DNA from: Agathobacter sp.
GTDB taxonomy: Bacteria > Bacillota > Clostridia > Lachnospirales > Lachnospiraceae
Reading direction: 5' to 3'
Assembly (NCBI GenBank): GCA_022772675.1
Contig: JALEZW010000053.1
Span: 1-57,848 of the forward strand
DNA length: 57,848 nt
The notes below the pieces were generated by a model that worked only from the letters and a program-made list of their open reading frames with translations, searched no databases and had not been told where the DNA came from. Below, in pieces: positions 44,745-53,011 of this stretch. A program made the translations under genes and the position numbers. Each line of letters starts with the position of its first letter. The stretch's first letter is position 1.

Positions 44745-44938
44745 TTATTTTTCCAACCGGGAAATATCTTCCGTTTTATCTTTTTGCAGCTGATCATAAT
44801 AGGCCTTATACCTATAAATAGTTCTTTCACTGACATGATTCCTCTTTGCAATCTCCATCATAGTCATACCATCTTCATAGCAGACAACAATTCCCATTCA
44901 ATAGAGAAAAGATACTGATTTTTAAGTTTTTGCCTTAT
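44745..44938 (-). pseudogene. Helix-turn-helix gene remnant
   Basis: A 50-residue frame (44745-44897) reads MGIVVCYEDGMTMMEIAKRN and HVSERTIYRYKAYYDQLQKD: a helix-turn-helix. Just upstream another frame reads LKNQYLFSIEWELLSAMKMV, which would join it naturally, pointing to a frameshift. It looks like the C-terminal remnant of a DNA-binding protein. No start with a ribosome site was found. Confidence 0.5.
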
Positions 44939-44966
44939 AGGTAAGTCCAACGGAATTTCCTATAAA
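44935..44966 (-). repeat. Hairpin with a conserved 20-base core, copy 1
   Basis: TTATAGG (44935-44941) pairs with CCTATAA (44959-44965). The 20 bases CCAACGGAATTTCCTATAAA (44947-44966) recur exactly at 57179-57198. In both places the hairpin lies just behind the terminator of a minus-strand gene. Confidence 0.8.
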
Positions 44967-44968
44967 TC

Positions 44969-44993
44969 AAAAAGGAGCCGGTTTCCCGACTCC
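44969..44993 (-). terminator. Terminator of the AIPR gene
   Basis: On the minus strand GGAGTCGG-GAAA-CCGGCTCC then TTTTT; the stem is 44974-44981 with 44986-44993, and it begins 12 bases after the stop codon. Confidence 0.88.
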
Positions 44994-45004
44994 AGATATA
45001 TCCA

Positions 45005-46660
45005 TCATGACAAATATCTTAATAAAATATCAAACCTCCGAAATGCTGCCGCCATCGTGCGACCATCTATTTTCTCAAGAGATTCCTCATTAAAATAATC
45101 CTTCAGAATTTCCACCATCTGCGTTTCTGACTCCAGATAAAAGGATTCCTTACTCTCTGTAAAGCACTGCTGCACCTCCCTGAAATTAAGGTGTGTCAAT
45201 TGTTTCAAGGAAATATTCATTTCTTTAAGCAGTTTTTTCCCCATCATATAGGCAAGAAAATACTGACTGTATGGACGCTGTGCCTGTATTTGCCTGTCCT
45301 CACTGTCCCGTTTTCTCATGTTGTCACAATACCGGAAAATGAAAACTGCCATAATCATTTGTGCAGCGTTCAGATCACTAAAAATCTCTTTATAATATTT
45401 GTCAAACAGTTCGCTTCTTCTGTATTTGGCTAAATGAGGTTTTCCACGCCATACTGCAAATACAGCCTCCGCCGCAACAGTGGACGGAATCATGCTGGTA
45501 TTCCCTGCATTATCACGCTTGCGTTTATACTCATATCCTAAATCTTTTGCGCTCGTCTCAAGCATAACCTGAAACTCATCATTTGACTTCAAATCTCTGA
45601 AATCTACCGGATTCTGGCTATTTGTCGCAAATGTAATATCTTTTACCACATCTTCATCATCATTTACTTCATACAATCTCACCAAAAGATATACCTGTGA
45701 AAAATCAATATCCGGATGCTCCTTCAATGTCTGATGAATCGTCCGGCAAGTCTGTCCCCCATTGATAATCTGCAGTCCTTTCATTCGAACTGTCCAGTCA
45801 CGCTCCTGTAAACCATTATAAGAAAATTTTTCACAAATCATGGTTACACCATTGTTATAGAAGAAAAAATTCTGCCTCTTACTCTCACTGACCAACGTCT
45901 GATGAATCTGCTCATTAATGGCATTTCTTCCAAGATACCGGCGGATATTTTTCTCCAACAGCCGATCACCATATTCATCCATAAGGCGGTAGATTTCGCT
46001 GATAGATACACGCCCTAAAATAACACGTTTATAGTTAAAATCCTCCTGTACTGCCTTGCCACTAAAGGCCAGCTGGGTATCAATGGATGCTGTCCGATTA
46101 ATATAATGCAGAATATCCTCATGTGAGAAATGCTCAAACCGAACCTGGCTCTGACCGGCAAACGCATTATCTATGTGGTTCTGACCATCCTGGTTCCAGG
46201 AAAGCCCATTGTTCAGCATAACAAAGGTAACATAAGGAACCTGACCATCTAAAATAAACGAACGAATTTCATCAACTTTTTCCCTGCTTTTTTGATTTAA
46301 CACAATATTGGCACTGGGATCAAACACACATTTAACCGTATTAACTGCTTTTTCTACTGCGTTTGCAGGAAAATTTGTATTTCCATCCAGTTTACGGGAA
46401 TATTTTGACTGGAACAATACAACATTCAGCTGAGCATCCGGAGCTTCTTCCAAATACGCCGCATCAAATCCCCCGTCATTGCCTCCATCCGTAATATACT
46501 GAGCTGCCTCTGCAATATCAATATCCAGATATGCCGCTACTCCCAGCAGCAAAAATGCTTTTGACCGTCGTCTCTCTTCGTCCGTATTCTGAAAGATTTC
46601 CGGATTATCCTCAAGAAGCTTATTTACTCTTTGATCTATAATCTGCTTTGCAATATCCAC
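45005..46660 (-). CDS. AIPR (abortive infection phage resistance) family protein
   Basis: About 551 residues. The N-terminal half carries a nuclease-like pattern: DGGNDGGFDAAYLEEAP near 60 followed by VVLFQSKYSRKL near 82, resembling a PD-(D/E)xK core with a QxK motif. The AIPR part follows with FFFYNNGVTMICEKF, the highly conserved LQIINGGQTCRTIHQ near 300, and ITFATNSQNPVDFRDLKSND. This family is named after a phage abortive-infection gene, so phage defence is likely but untested. GTG 46669 and GTG 46660 are both possible; AGGTGAG before 46660 favours the shorter form. It stands alone, next to decayed genes, with its own promoter and terminator. Confidence 0.8.
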   Translation of the reverse strand: MDIAKQIIDQRVNKLLEDNPEIFQNTDEERRRSKAFLLLGVAAYLDIDIAEAAQYITDGGNDGGFDAAYLEEAPDAQLNVVLFQSKYSRKLDGNTNFPANAVEKAVNTVKCVFDPSANIVLNQKSREKVDEIRSFILDGQVPYVTFVMLNNGLSWNQDGQNHIDNAFAGQSQVRFEHFSHEDILHYINRTASIDTQLAFSGKAVQEDFNYKRVILGRVSISEIYRLMDEYGDRLLEKNIRRYLGRNAINEQIHQTLVSESKRQNFFFYNNGVTMICEKFSYNGLQERDWTVRMKGLQIINGGQTCRTIHQTLKEHPDIDFSQVYLLVRLYEVNDDEDVVKDITFATNSQNPVDFRDLKSNDEFQVMLETSAKDLGYEYKRKRDNAGNTSMIPSTVAAEAVFAVWRGKPHLAKYRRSELFDKYYKEIFSDLNAAQMIMAVFIFRYCDNMRKRDSEDRQIQAQRPYSQYFLAYMMGKKLLKEMNISLKQLTHLNFREVQQCFTESKESFYLESETQMVEILKDYFNEESLEKIDGRTMAAAFRRFDILLRYLS

Positions 46661-46693
46661 GATTCTCACCTGCCATATAATCTATTTCCTTTT

Positions 46694-46722
46694 ATTATAC
46701 TAATACACTCAACAGCTTTCAA
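46694..46722 (-). promoter_or_regulatory. Promoter of the AIPR gene
   Basis: On the minus strand TTGAAA (complement of 46717-46722) and a perfect TATAAT (complement of 46694-46699) with 17-bp spacing, about 35 bases before the start: a strong constitutive-looking promoter. Confidence 0.85.
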
Positions 46723-46776
46723 TAAAATCTATAAGATATACCGGCTCATATTTTGGCTGATAAAGAATACAAGACC

Positions 46777-47679
46777 TCAAATTTCTGAAAGTAACTTCAA
46801 AACCTCTTCTTTCGTTGCCAGCTCCTCGGAAAAAGCACTGGCACTTCCCGTGCAGACTCCATAGCGGAATGCCTCCAAATAGCTGCCGCTGGTGAAATAT
46901 CCATACAAAAATCCGGCAACCATGGAATCCCCGGCTCCGACAGAATTCACTACTTTTCCCTTCGGTGCCTCCATCCCAAACTCCTGACCATCCTCCGTTA
47001 TAAGCACAGCTCCGGCTCCTGCCATGGAAACCAGTACATTCCTTGCACCCTTTTCCTGCAAAAGCTTCCCATACCGGATTACGTCATCCTTATCTGTAAG
47101 GACGGTATGGAAAATCTCTCCCAGTTCATGATTATTCGGCTTGATCAGAAACGGATGATAGGGAAGCACATTCATAAGCAGATCCCTGGTGGCATCCACC
47201 ACAATATTTAAATTCTTCCCGGAAAGATACTGCATAATATCCATATACAGGGACTCCGGCATCGTATCCGGAATACTTCCTGCAAGCACCAGGGTATCAC
47301 CATCCGTTAAACAATCCAGTTTTCTATAAAGTGCCCGAAGATCCTCCGATGCAATCTGCGGTCCCTGTCCGTTGATTTCCGTCTCCGTCTGGGCACGCAG
47401 CTTCACATTGATACGGGAATTTCCCTCCTTCACATGGATAAAGTCCGTTGTAATTCCTTTTTCTTCCAACAGCCGGGCTATCTCATCTCCGGTAAATCCC
47501 GCAACAAATCCCAGTGCCGTACTTTCCTGACCCAGATTTTTTAACACCATGGAAACATTGATTCCCTTCCCTCCGGGAAAAATAATTTCACGGCTGGTTC
47601 TGTTGACAACTCCTGTCATAAAATCATTGACGGTAACTATGTAATCCAGTGATGGATTAAACGTCACTGTATAAATCAT
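46777..47679 (-). CDS. fruK: 1-phosphofructokinase, PfkB family
   Basis: 300-residue PfkB-type sugar kinase. MIYTVTFNPSLDYIV and FPGGKGINVSMVLKNLG are the N-terminal landmarks. GNSRINVKL binds substrate, and the C-terminal signature VNSVGAGDSMVAGFLYG holds the catalytic Asp and anion hole. The sequence fits fructose-1-phosphate kinase best; tagatose-6-phosphate kinase is the alternative. Normally it is found with fruR and a fructose PTS gene, but neither is adjacent, so the source of fructose-1-phosphate is elsewhere. CGGAGGTG precedes ATG 47679. Confidence 0.87.
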   Translation of the reverse strand: MIYTVTFNPSLDYIVTVNDFMTGVVNRTSREIIFPGGKGINVSMVLKNLGQESTALGFVAGFTGDEIARLLEEKGITTDFIHVKEGNSRINVKLRAQTETEINGQGPQIASEDLRALYRKLDCLTDGDTLVLAGSIPDTMPESLYMDIMQYLSGKNLNIVVDATRDLLMNVLPYHPFLIKPNNHELGEIFHTVLTDKDDVIRYGKLLQEKGARNVLVSMAGAGAVLITEDGQEFGMEAPKGKVVNSVGAGDSMVAGFLYGYFTSGSYLEAFRYGVCTGSASAFSEELATKEEVLKLLSEI

Positions 47680-47769
47680 CTGACTGCACCTCCGAAATCT
47701 TTTTTTTCATTATAACTTGGATTTCCGGAGGCTGCAATCAAATTCTTTTTTCTGCTCACAGTAACAAAA

Positions 47770-49821
47770 TTATTTCAGTTTTATCTCATCAATCTCCTTA
47801 AATTTATCCTCCATATCATAGGATTTCACAGAATACCCGCTTTTGCACGGCATAATCAGATAAAAGCTTTTGCCCGCATATGCCCCGCGGATACAATCAA
47901 TACCATAATACTCATCCAGATTAATCTTCTTGGAAAACTGTTTCACAAAATGATCCGTTTCCCAGCTGTACACCTGATAGCTCGAACTGTCAGTTTCACC
48001 ATTTCCGTTTCCCCAGTCCGTTACCTCAAAACCGATTAAATTTTTTGAAACATCCACCATTGCACACTTATAGTATGCTGCAGCCGGACAGTAATCTCCC
48101 TTCATTGTCACCGTATCCAGCACCTTCAGGTTCTTCGGGTCCGAGGTATCAAACATTGTAAGCTTAATCCCAAGGGTTTCACTTGTTTTCGGGTCGGTCT
48201 CATAGCCGATTCCCAGCAGCCGGTTCTCGCCATATGGATGAAGATAATCGGAAAAGCCGGTCACTTTCAGCTGTCCTAAAAGCTTTGGATTCTTCGGATC
48301 CGAGATATTCACTGCAAAAAGCGGATCTGTATTGTGGTAAGTAATGAAATATGCAATATCTCCCACATATCTTGCCGCATAGATTTCCTCTCCTGCTGCA
48401 AGATTGCGAAGGGAACCCAGCTGCTTTAAATTCTCGTCCAGCAGAAACAGATAGTTCTTTGAAGCACTGCCTCCCCAATCTGTCGTCAGCACCCGAAGCA
48501 CTCCATCATCCTCTGAAATTGCAAATGGATCCCGGATTACCCCCCTCACACTTGTTGCCGCAGCAGCATCCATCTTTCCATCCTTATAATTAAACTTTAC
48601 AAGATTTGTGCGGTCACTGCGGTCACGGTAATTCTGACCATAGAGACAGAAAGAGTCTGTTCCCATATAAAGCTGCATATCGGCATTCATGAGAACCACC
48701 TGATCTGCCACTTCATCCGGCTTTTTCACATTTACAGAAACTGCAATCAATTCATTTACTGCATTCTTCTGTACATAAAAGCAGTCTGCCGACACCTTTC
48801 TTCCGTTAATTTCCGGAATCAGATCTTCCTTATCATCCTTTGTCATATTTCCCATATACTGATTGGCAAACAGATACATATAATCTCCTGTTTTACGGGA
48901 AGTATTATAATATCCGTCTAATCGGACACTTCCAATCTGCTTTACCTTTTCACGTTCCGTGATGTCGTAAGTCCGAAACTCCGTATATGCCTTCTCATCC
49001 GCGAAATATACATCTTTTTCTTCCTTCTCATTTTTTTCATCTTTTTTATCCAGCCTGGTCTCAAAGCCCTGAAGAATCATATAAAGTCTGTCTCCATCCA
49101 CATACATATCCTGAATGCTGTCGCTGGAATTAAGCTCAGGCTCCACCGATGCCACCTGCTTCATTTTTTTACTTCGTATATCCACAATGCTTATGTTATC
49201 TTCATCCTTCAGATAAAGATAATTCCCATCATTTTTTATAAAATCGCTTTCATCCACACCCTCCACCTGCAGATTGGTTCCGGAGTGGTCACTTTCTGTT
49301 AAAGAACTGCTCTCATTTTCTAAATCTGATGGCGCAGTAGTGGTTCCGGAATTAAATTCCCCACTAGCCTCCTTCTCCTCCAGGCAAAAGATAATATCTC
49401 TCCTGTTATCCCCATAGACAGCTGCATGATACACATCATCATAACTTTTTGCCAGCTGAAAAACACCGATTTTTTCCTTTTTCTCCTTAATCTCTGATTC
49501 AGCAGAAGTTTCATCAAGGGTTTCCTTTTCCTCCCGACTGATGACAGCTTCCGTACTTTTTTCCATCTCCGTTTTGTTCTTCCCTGCCATACTTCCGTAT
49601 AAGCCGGCTCCCCCGATGATTACCACAAGTGCTGCAGCCGCTGCCTCTGCCAGATGTCTCCACGAAGCACGTTTCTTCTTTTCTTTTTCCACCTGAAGCT
49701 TCTTTTTGATGTTTTCCGGTTCCAATGCAGACGGTACCTCAATCGCCTCTGCCGATTCCTTTAATTTTTCCCATAATTCTTCCATATTTTCCCTCTGATT
49801 TTCCTGCTTCATAATCCTCAT
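47770..49821 (-). CDS. Membrane-anchored beta-propeller protein, probable anti-sigma partner
   Basis: 683 residues. A cytoplasmic N-terminus of about 55 residues with a helical, charged stretch (ENMEELWEKLKESAEAIEVP), one membrane helix (about 58-78, AEAAAAALVVIIGGAGLYGSM), a low-complexity Glu/Lys/Ser linker, then a large outer domain with repeated YLYLKDE, RLYMILQ, DYMYLFAN and PKLLGQLKVTGFSDYLHPYGENRLLGIGYE blades, matching the secreted C-terminal beta-propeller family. Translation is coupled to the upstream sigma factor (TGATG). The architecture, a short inside part, one helix and an outer sensor, is that of an anti-sigma factor, although no zinc anti-sigma motif is visible. The start between 49824 and 49812 is uncertain. 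Confidence 0.78.
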   Translation of the reverse strand: MRIMKQENQRENMEELWEKLKESAEAIEVPSALEPENIKKKLQVEKEKKKRASWRHLAEAAAAALVVIIGGAGLYGSMAGKNKTEMEKSTEAVISREEKETLDETSAESEIKEKKEKIGVFQLAKSYDDVYHAAVYGDNRRDIIFCLEEKEASGEFNSGTTTAPSDLENESSSLTESDHSGTNLQVEGVDESDFIKNDGNYLYLKDEDNISIVDIRSKKMKQVASVEPELNSSDSIQDMYVDGDRLYMILQGFETRLDKKDEKNEKEEKDVYFADEKAYTEFRTYDITEREKVKQIGSVRLDGYYNTSRKTGDYMYLFANQYMGNMTKDDKEDLIPEINGRKVSADCFYVQKNAVNELIAVSVNVKKPDEVADQVVLMNADMQLYMGTDSFCLYGQNYRDRSDRTNLVKFNYKDGKMDAAAATSVRGVIRDPFAISEDDGVLRVLTTDWGGSASKNYLFLLDENLKQLGSLRNLAAGEEIYAARYVGDIAYFITYHNTDPLFAVNISDPKNPKLLGQLKVTGFSDYLHPYGENRLLGIGYETDPKTSETLGIKLTMFDTSDPKNLKVLDTVTMKGDYCPAAAYYKCAMVDVSKNLIGFEVTDWGNGNGETDSSSYQVYSWETDHFVKQFSKKINLDEYYGIDCIRGAYAGKSFYLIMPCKSGYSVKSYDMEDKFKEIDEIKLK

Positions 49822-50342
49822 CACCTCAATCCTTTCAGTTTGCTTCCCATTTTTTCAATCGCGCGTTTTTCCCTGGAGCGCACCGTGTTTTCATTCATCG
49901 CCATCATCTGTGCAATCTCTCTCGTTTTATACCCGAAAAATACATGCATCCCCACAATCATGCGGTCCTCCCTGGGCAGCTCAAAAAACACCCGCCGGAT
50001 CTCCATGGATTCCTCCCTTGCATCCCAGGTCACACTGTTGTCTGTCCCGGCATTTTCCTCTGTCAATTCCTCCGTTCTGTCGTAATATTCCCGCATTTTC
50101 CGGTTGCACTTGTTGGCCACAATCCGGTACATCCAGTTGGAAAAAGCCTCCTCCTTCCTCAATTGCCCGATGTTTTCAAACGCATCTGTCACCGCTTCAC
50201 TCACAGCATCCTTTGCATCTTCAGGATTCTTTAGGGTATACAGCGCAAATTGATACAGCTTTTTATAAATCTTTCCATACAATTCGGCAAAAGCATCCAC
50301 ATCACCGCGCTTTGCCCTCTTTACTAATAAACGTTCTTCCAT
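49821..50342 (-). CDS. ECF-type RNA polymerase sigma factor
   Basis: 173 residues. Region 2 is AKRGDVDAFAELYGKIYKKLYQFALYTLKNPEDAKDAVSEA with the -10-binding helix ending AFSNWMYRIVANKC; region 4 is FELPREDRMIVGMHVFFGYKTREIAQMMAMNENTVRSREKRAIEKM. ATG 50342 follows AAAAGGA; the TTG at 50348 is less likely. Its stop overlaps the start of the beta-propeller gene (TGATG), so the pair probably forms a sigma/anti-sigma switch responding to an envelope signal (inference). Confidence 0.88.
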   Translation of the reverse strand: MEERLLVKRAKRGDVDAFAELYGKIYKKLYQFALYTLKNPEDAKDAVSEAVTDAFENIGQLRKEEAFSNWMYRIVANKCNRKMREYYDRTEELTEENAGTDNSVTWDAREESMEIRRVFFELPREDRMIVGMHVFFGYKTREIAQMMAMNENTVRSREKRAIEKMGSKLKGLR

Positions 50343-50374
50343 AAACAAAATCCTTTTTTCTTAATCATTCTGAT

Positions 50375-50647
50375 GTGTTTCATAATTACAGTGTCGCATT
50401 TGTTGTATTTTGTTGCAACACATTTAAAAAAACAATATTACTTGACAAACTATATGTATTTTTAATCATAGGCCTGGTTATTGCCGGAATCGTCCTCTTC
50501 TGCGTGAACTTTAAAAAGATTCATTTCCGGAAAACCGAATACTCTGTTCCAGAAGGAAAGCGTTTTGCCACATACTTTGTTAATATTGGAGTTCTGGTAT
50601 ACACGATTTACTGGATAATCCGGATTATTTTGCAGCTTTTTTCCTAG
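50375..50647 (+). pseudogene. Membrane-protein fragment ending in a repeat
   Basis: A 90-residue frame with two hydrophobic segments (about 24-44 and 68-88) around KKIHFRKTEYSVPEGKRFAT. It resembles the last helices of a larger polytopic membrane protein, perhaps a CPBP protease, and no ribosome site precedes ATG 50375. The stop TAG (50645-50647) lies in the CTAG of a repeat. I regard it as a truncated remnant; a genuine small membrane protein is the alternative. Confidence 0.4.
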
Positions 50648-50679
50648 ACCAGAAACATTTTATTCGGTGTACAGTCTAG
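50644..50679. repeat. Short CTAG-ended repeat copy
   Basis: 36 bases with inverted ends CTAGAC and GTCTAG. Read on the minus strand the inside, GTACACCGAATAAAATGT then TTCTGG, matches the end of the 9792-9957 element. Confidence 0.7.
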
Positions 50680-50700
50680 CTTTATCTCAATTCTTCAATA

Positions 50701-50746
50701 AAAAAGCCACAGCAATCAGAACTTTTCTGACTGCTGTGGCTTTTTT
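50701..50746 (-). terminator. Bidirectional terminator next to the ABC operon
   Basis: GCCACAGCAATCAGA (50706-50720) pairs with TCTGACTGCTGTGGC (50726-50740) with one mismatch, flanked by A5 and T6. It terminates the ABC operon on the minus strand. Confidence 0.9.
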
Positions 50747-50752
50747 ACATAA

Positions 50753-51406
50753 TTATTTTATTTTCGTACAGACTCCCTGTTCCATCTCATACACCTCATC
50801 ACAGAGGATATCAATATCCGCAGAATTGTGACTCGCAAGCACAATCGTTTTTCCTGCATTTTTCTGCTCCAGCAAAAGCTTTCTTATTTCCTCAACACCG
50901 TTTTTATCCAGACCGTTAAATGGCTCATCCAGAATCAGTATCATTGGATTTTCCATAATTGCCTGTGCAATGCCAAGACGTTGACGCATACCCATGGAAA
51001 ACTTTCCAACCTTTTTTCTGCTGTCCGCATCCAGTCCTACCTTCTCAATTGCATCGCGTATTTCGTTATCCCCGATTCTTCCTGTCAAAGAAGCAAGAAA
51101 TTTCAAATTCCGAAAAGCAGAATAATTGGGAAGAAATCCCGGATTCTCAATAATCGCACCAACTTCTTCAGCCATATCGATATCTCTTCCAATAATTTTC
51201 CCAAGAACTTCAATATTTCCTTCCGTCAGTTTCGTAAAGCCACATATACTTTTGAATAAAACCGTTTTTCCACTTCCATTCTGCCCAACAAAACCATAAA
51301 TCTGCCCAGCCTCCAATTCAAGGGTAACATGCTTGAGCACCGTCTGATCCCCATATTTTTTTACAGCATCATTGACACGAATGGTTACCTTCTTATTTCT
51401 TTCCAT
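50753..51406 (-). CDS. ABC transporter ATP-binding protein
   Basis: 217-residue nucleotide-binding subunit. Walker A GQNGSGKT near 42, the unusual signature FSMGMRQRLGIAQA near 138 (as in BcrA/lantibiotic-immunity ATPases, where the Gly after Ser-Met stands for LSGGQ), Walker B ILILDEPFNGLD near 156 and the switch His in VLASHN. It pairs with the two permeases upstream. Drug or peptide efflux, or self-immunity, is the usual role of this type. ATG 51406 shares its first base with the stop of the permease gene. Confidence 0.9.
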   Translation of the reverse strand: MERNKKVTIRVNDAVKKYGDQTVLKHVTLELEAGQIYGFVGQNGSGKTVLFKSICGFTKLTEGNIEVLGKIIGRDIDMAEEVGAIIENPGFLPNYSAFRNLKFLASLTGRIGDNEIRDAIEKVGLDADSRKKVGKFSMGMRQRLGIAQAIMENPMILILDEPFNGLDKNGVEEIRKLLLEQKNAGKTIVLASHNSADIDILCDEVYEMEQGVCTKIK

Positions 51407-52266
51407 CAGATTTCCTCCATCGCCTCTATACTATATTCCTTTTGTCTATGCATAATCAAAAGAATCAGCACCAGTATTCCTGTCAAAAGCATTGTAAATG
51501 CATATGCCATGGGAACTCCCCCAAAACCTTTTTTATAAATACTTAAATTTGTCCAACTTACTGGTGAGAAATAATTCAAAATCCATTCTGCTCTCACGGT
51601 CAATACCTTACCTACTTGAGAAAGCAATACAATAACCAATGCAATTCCAACACCAAAATTCTGGCTCTTATATAAATTAACACAAAAAATCAAAAGACCA
51701 AGAAATGTGGCTGTCAGAATATTTAATAAATAGCATAAAAGAGTTGCTTTAACCGGAGAAAAATTATGAATGATTTCTTCCGGAATCGTAAGTATATAAA
51801 TTCCCACATCCCCATTGACTGACAGGCTCTCAAGAATCCTCTCCCATTGACTGGAGAATCCAACGTATGGAATTAATTCCAGAATGCTGATCACATACAG
51901 CAGCAGAAAATAGATACAGCAAGTTATAAAAATATATAGTATTTTACCTCGAAACCAATTTTTTGAACCTGCCCGCAGAATCACATACATCTGCTGATTA
52001 TCCACAAATGGAGCATTACAAAAAATAAGAATGATTCCCAGATAAAAAAATACAACTACCATACCTCCCGAAAAGAAGAATGGAAAATACCAGTTTGAAA
52101 TGGAAAGTTCCTGCATCATACAAAAATTTCGAACCGTTTTTAATTGTGTCCATGCAAATACAAATAAAAAAATAAGAACTGCCCACATACGCGGATCATT
52201 TCTCCACTTGCAAATAGACTGCGTACAAACACGAAACGATTTTCTCCAATCATTATTTTTATGCAT
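51406..52266 (-). CDS. ABC-2-type permease 1
   Basis: 286 residues, about six membrane helices (near 33-50, 68-90, 110-130, 180-205, 212-230 and 255-275). No specific family recognised; the size and position before the ATPase gene mark it as a membrane-spanning subunit. Its start overlaps the other permease gene by eight bases and its end overlaps the ATPase gene by one, so the subunits are made in fixed ratio. Confidence 0.75.
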   Translation of the reverse strand: MHKNNDWRKSFRVCTQSICKWRNDPRMWAVLIFLFVFAWTQLKTVRNFCMMQELSISNWYFPFFFSGGMVVVFFYLGIILIFCNAPFVDNQQMYVILRAGSKNWFRGKILYIFITCCIYFLLLYVISILELIPYVGFSSQWERILESLSVNGDVGIYILTIPEEIIHNFSPVKATLLCYLLNILTATFLGLLIFCVNLYKSQNFGVGIALVIVLLSQVGKVLTVRAEWILNYFSPVSWTNLSIYKKGFGGVPMAYAFTMLLTGILVLILLIMHRQKEYSIEAMEEI

Positions 52267-53011
52267 GTTCCATCCTCCTTTGTATCCTGCTTTTTGCGAT
52301 GGTATAGAACAGAATCAGCAGACAAAAACTGTATAATATTCCATAAATAATGTATGGACTGTAATGATAGTGTTCATTTAGATTACTATACAAAAAATAT
52401 ACACTTTCGATTCTTAGCCTATCCGGTATATGTAACCACGAATTAAAAATCACAATTACATAATAGATTAAAATTGGTAAAGAAAGACCGATATAATAGT
52501 CTGTCAAAACCGTTGTAACAACAAACCCCAGCGTTGATAAGATTCCACAGAGTGTACAAAACAGAAATGCGCTGCAGGCGAAATTCAAACATTCCAAAGG
52601 TTCCGGAAAATAACTCTCCCCTCTCTTCATAAAAATCATAATTTCAATCCCAGTTCCCCCGATTAGAATTCCGGCAAAGGCAGTAACAAATCCCCCAGTC
52701 ATAGAGACTATAATCTTACTTAATGTAAATTTCGTAACTCCAATTCTCTGTATCTCCATATAAAGAAAATTATATTTTTCTTCACTGCAATAGAGAAACC
52801 CTCCTCCAACTATGCAAAAAATAAAGCAAACCAAAAGGACATCATCACTAAGATTGTTTGACAAATAATCTGTTACTGTCGCCGAATACCTTCCTGACAA
52901 AATTTGATTTGCACAATTTAAAACAAATGCTGCACCAATCCCCAATGCACAGAAATAAATATTCTTGTTGCTGAAAAATTTTTTGAAATCTGCATTGATT
53001 ATTCTTTCCAT
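52259..53011 (-). CDS. ABC-2-type permease 2
   Basis: 250 residues, six predicted helices. The N-terminus MERIINADFKKFFSNKNIYFCALGIG is a classical ABC-2 permease start, an amphipathic helix followed by the first membrane span. It is probably the heterodimer partner of the neighbouring permease. The gene starts inside the 3' end of the lipoprotein gene (13-base overlap) and overlaps the next by eight. Confidence 0.78.
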   Translation of the reverse strand: MERIINADFKKFFSNKNIYFCALGIGAAFVLNCANQILSGRYSATVTDYLSNNLSDDVLLVCFIFCIVGGGFLYCSEEKYNFLYMEIQRIGVTKFTLSKIIVSMTGGFVTAFAGILIGGTGIEIMIFMKRGESYFPEPLECLNFACSAFLFCTLCGILSTLGFVVTTVLTDYYIGLSLPILIYYVIVIFNSWLHIPDRLRIESVYFLYSNLNEHYHYSPYIIYGILYSFCLLILFYTIAKSRIQRRMEHA

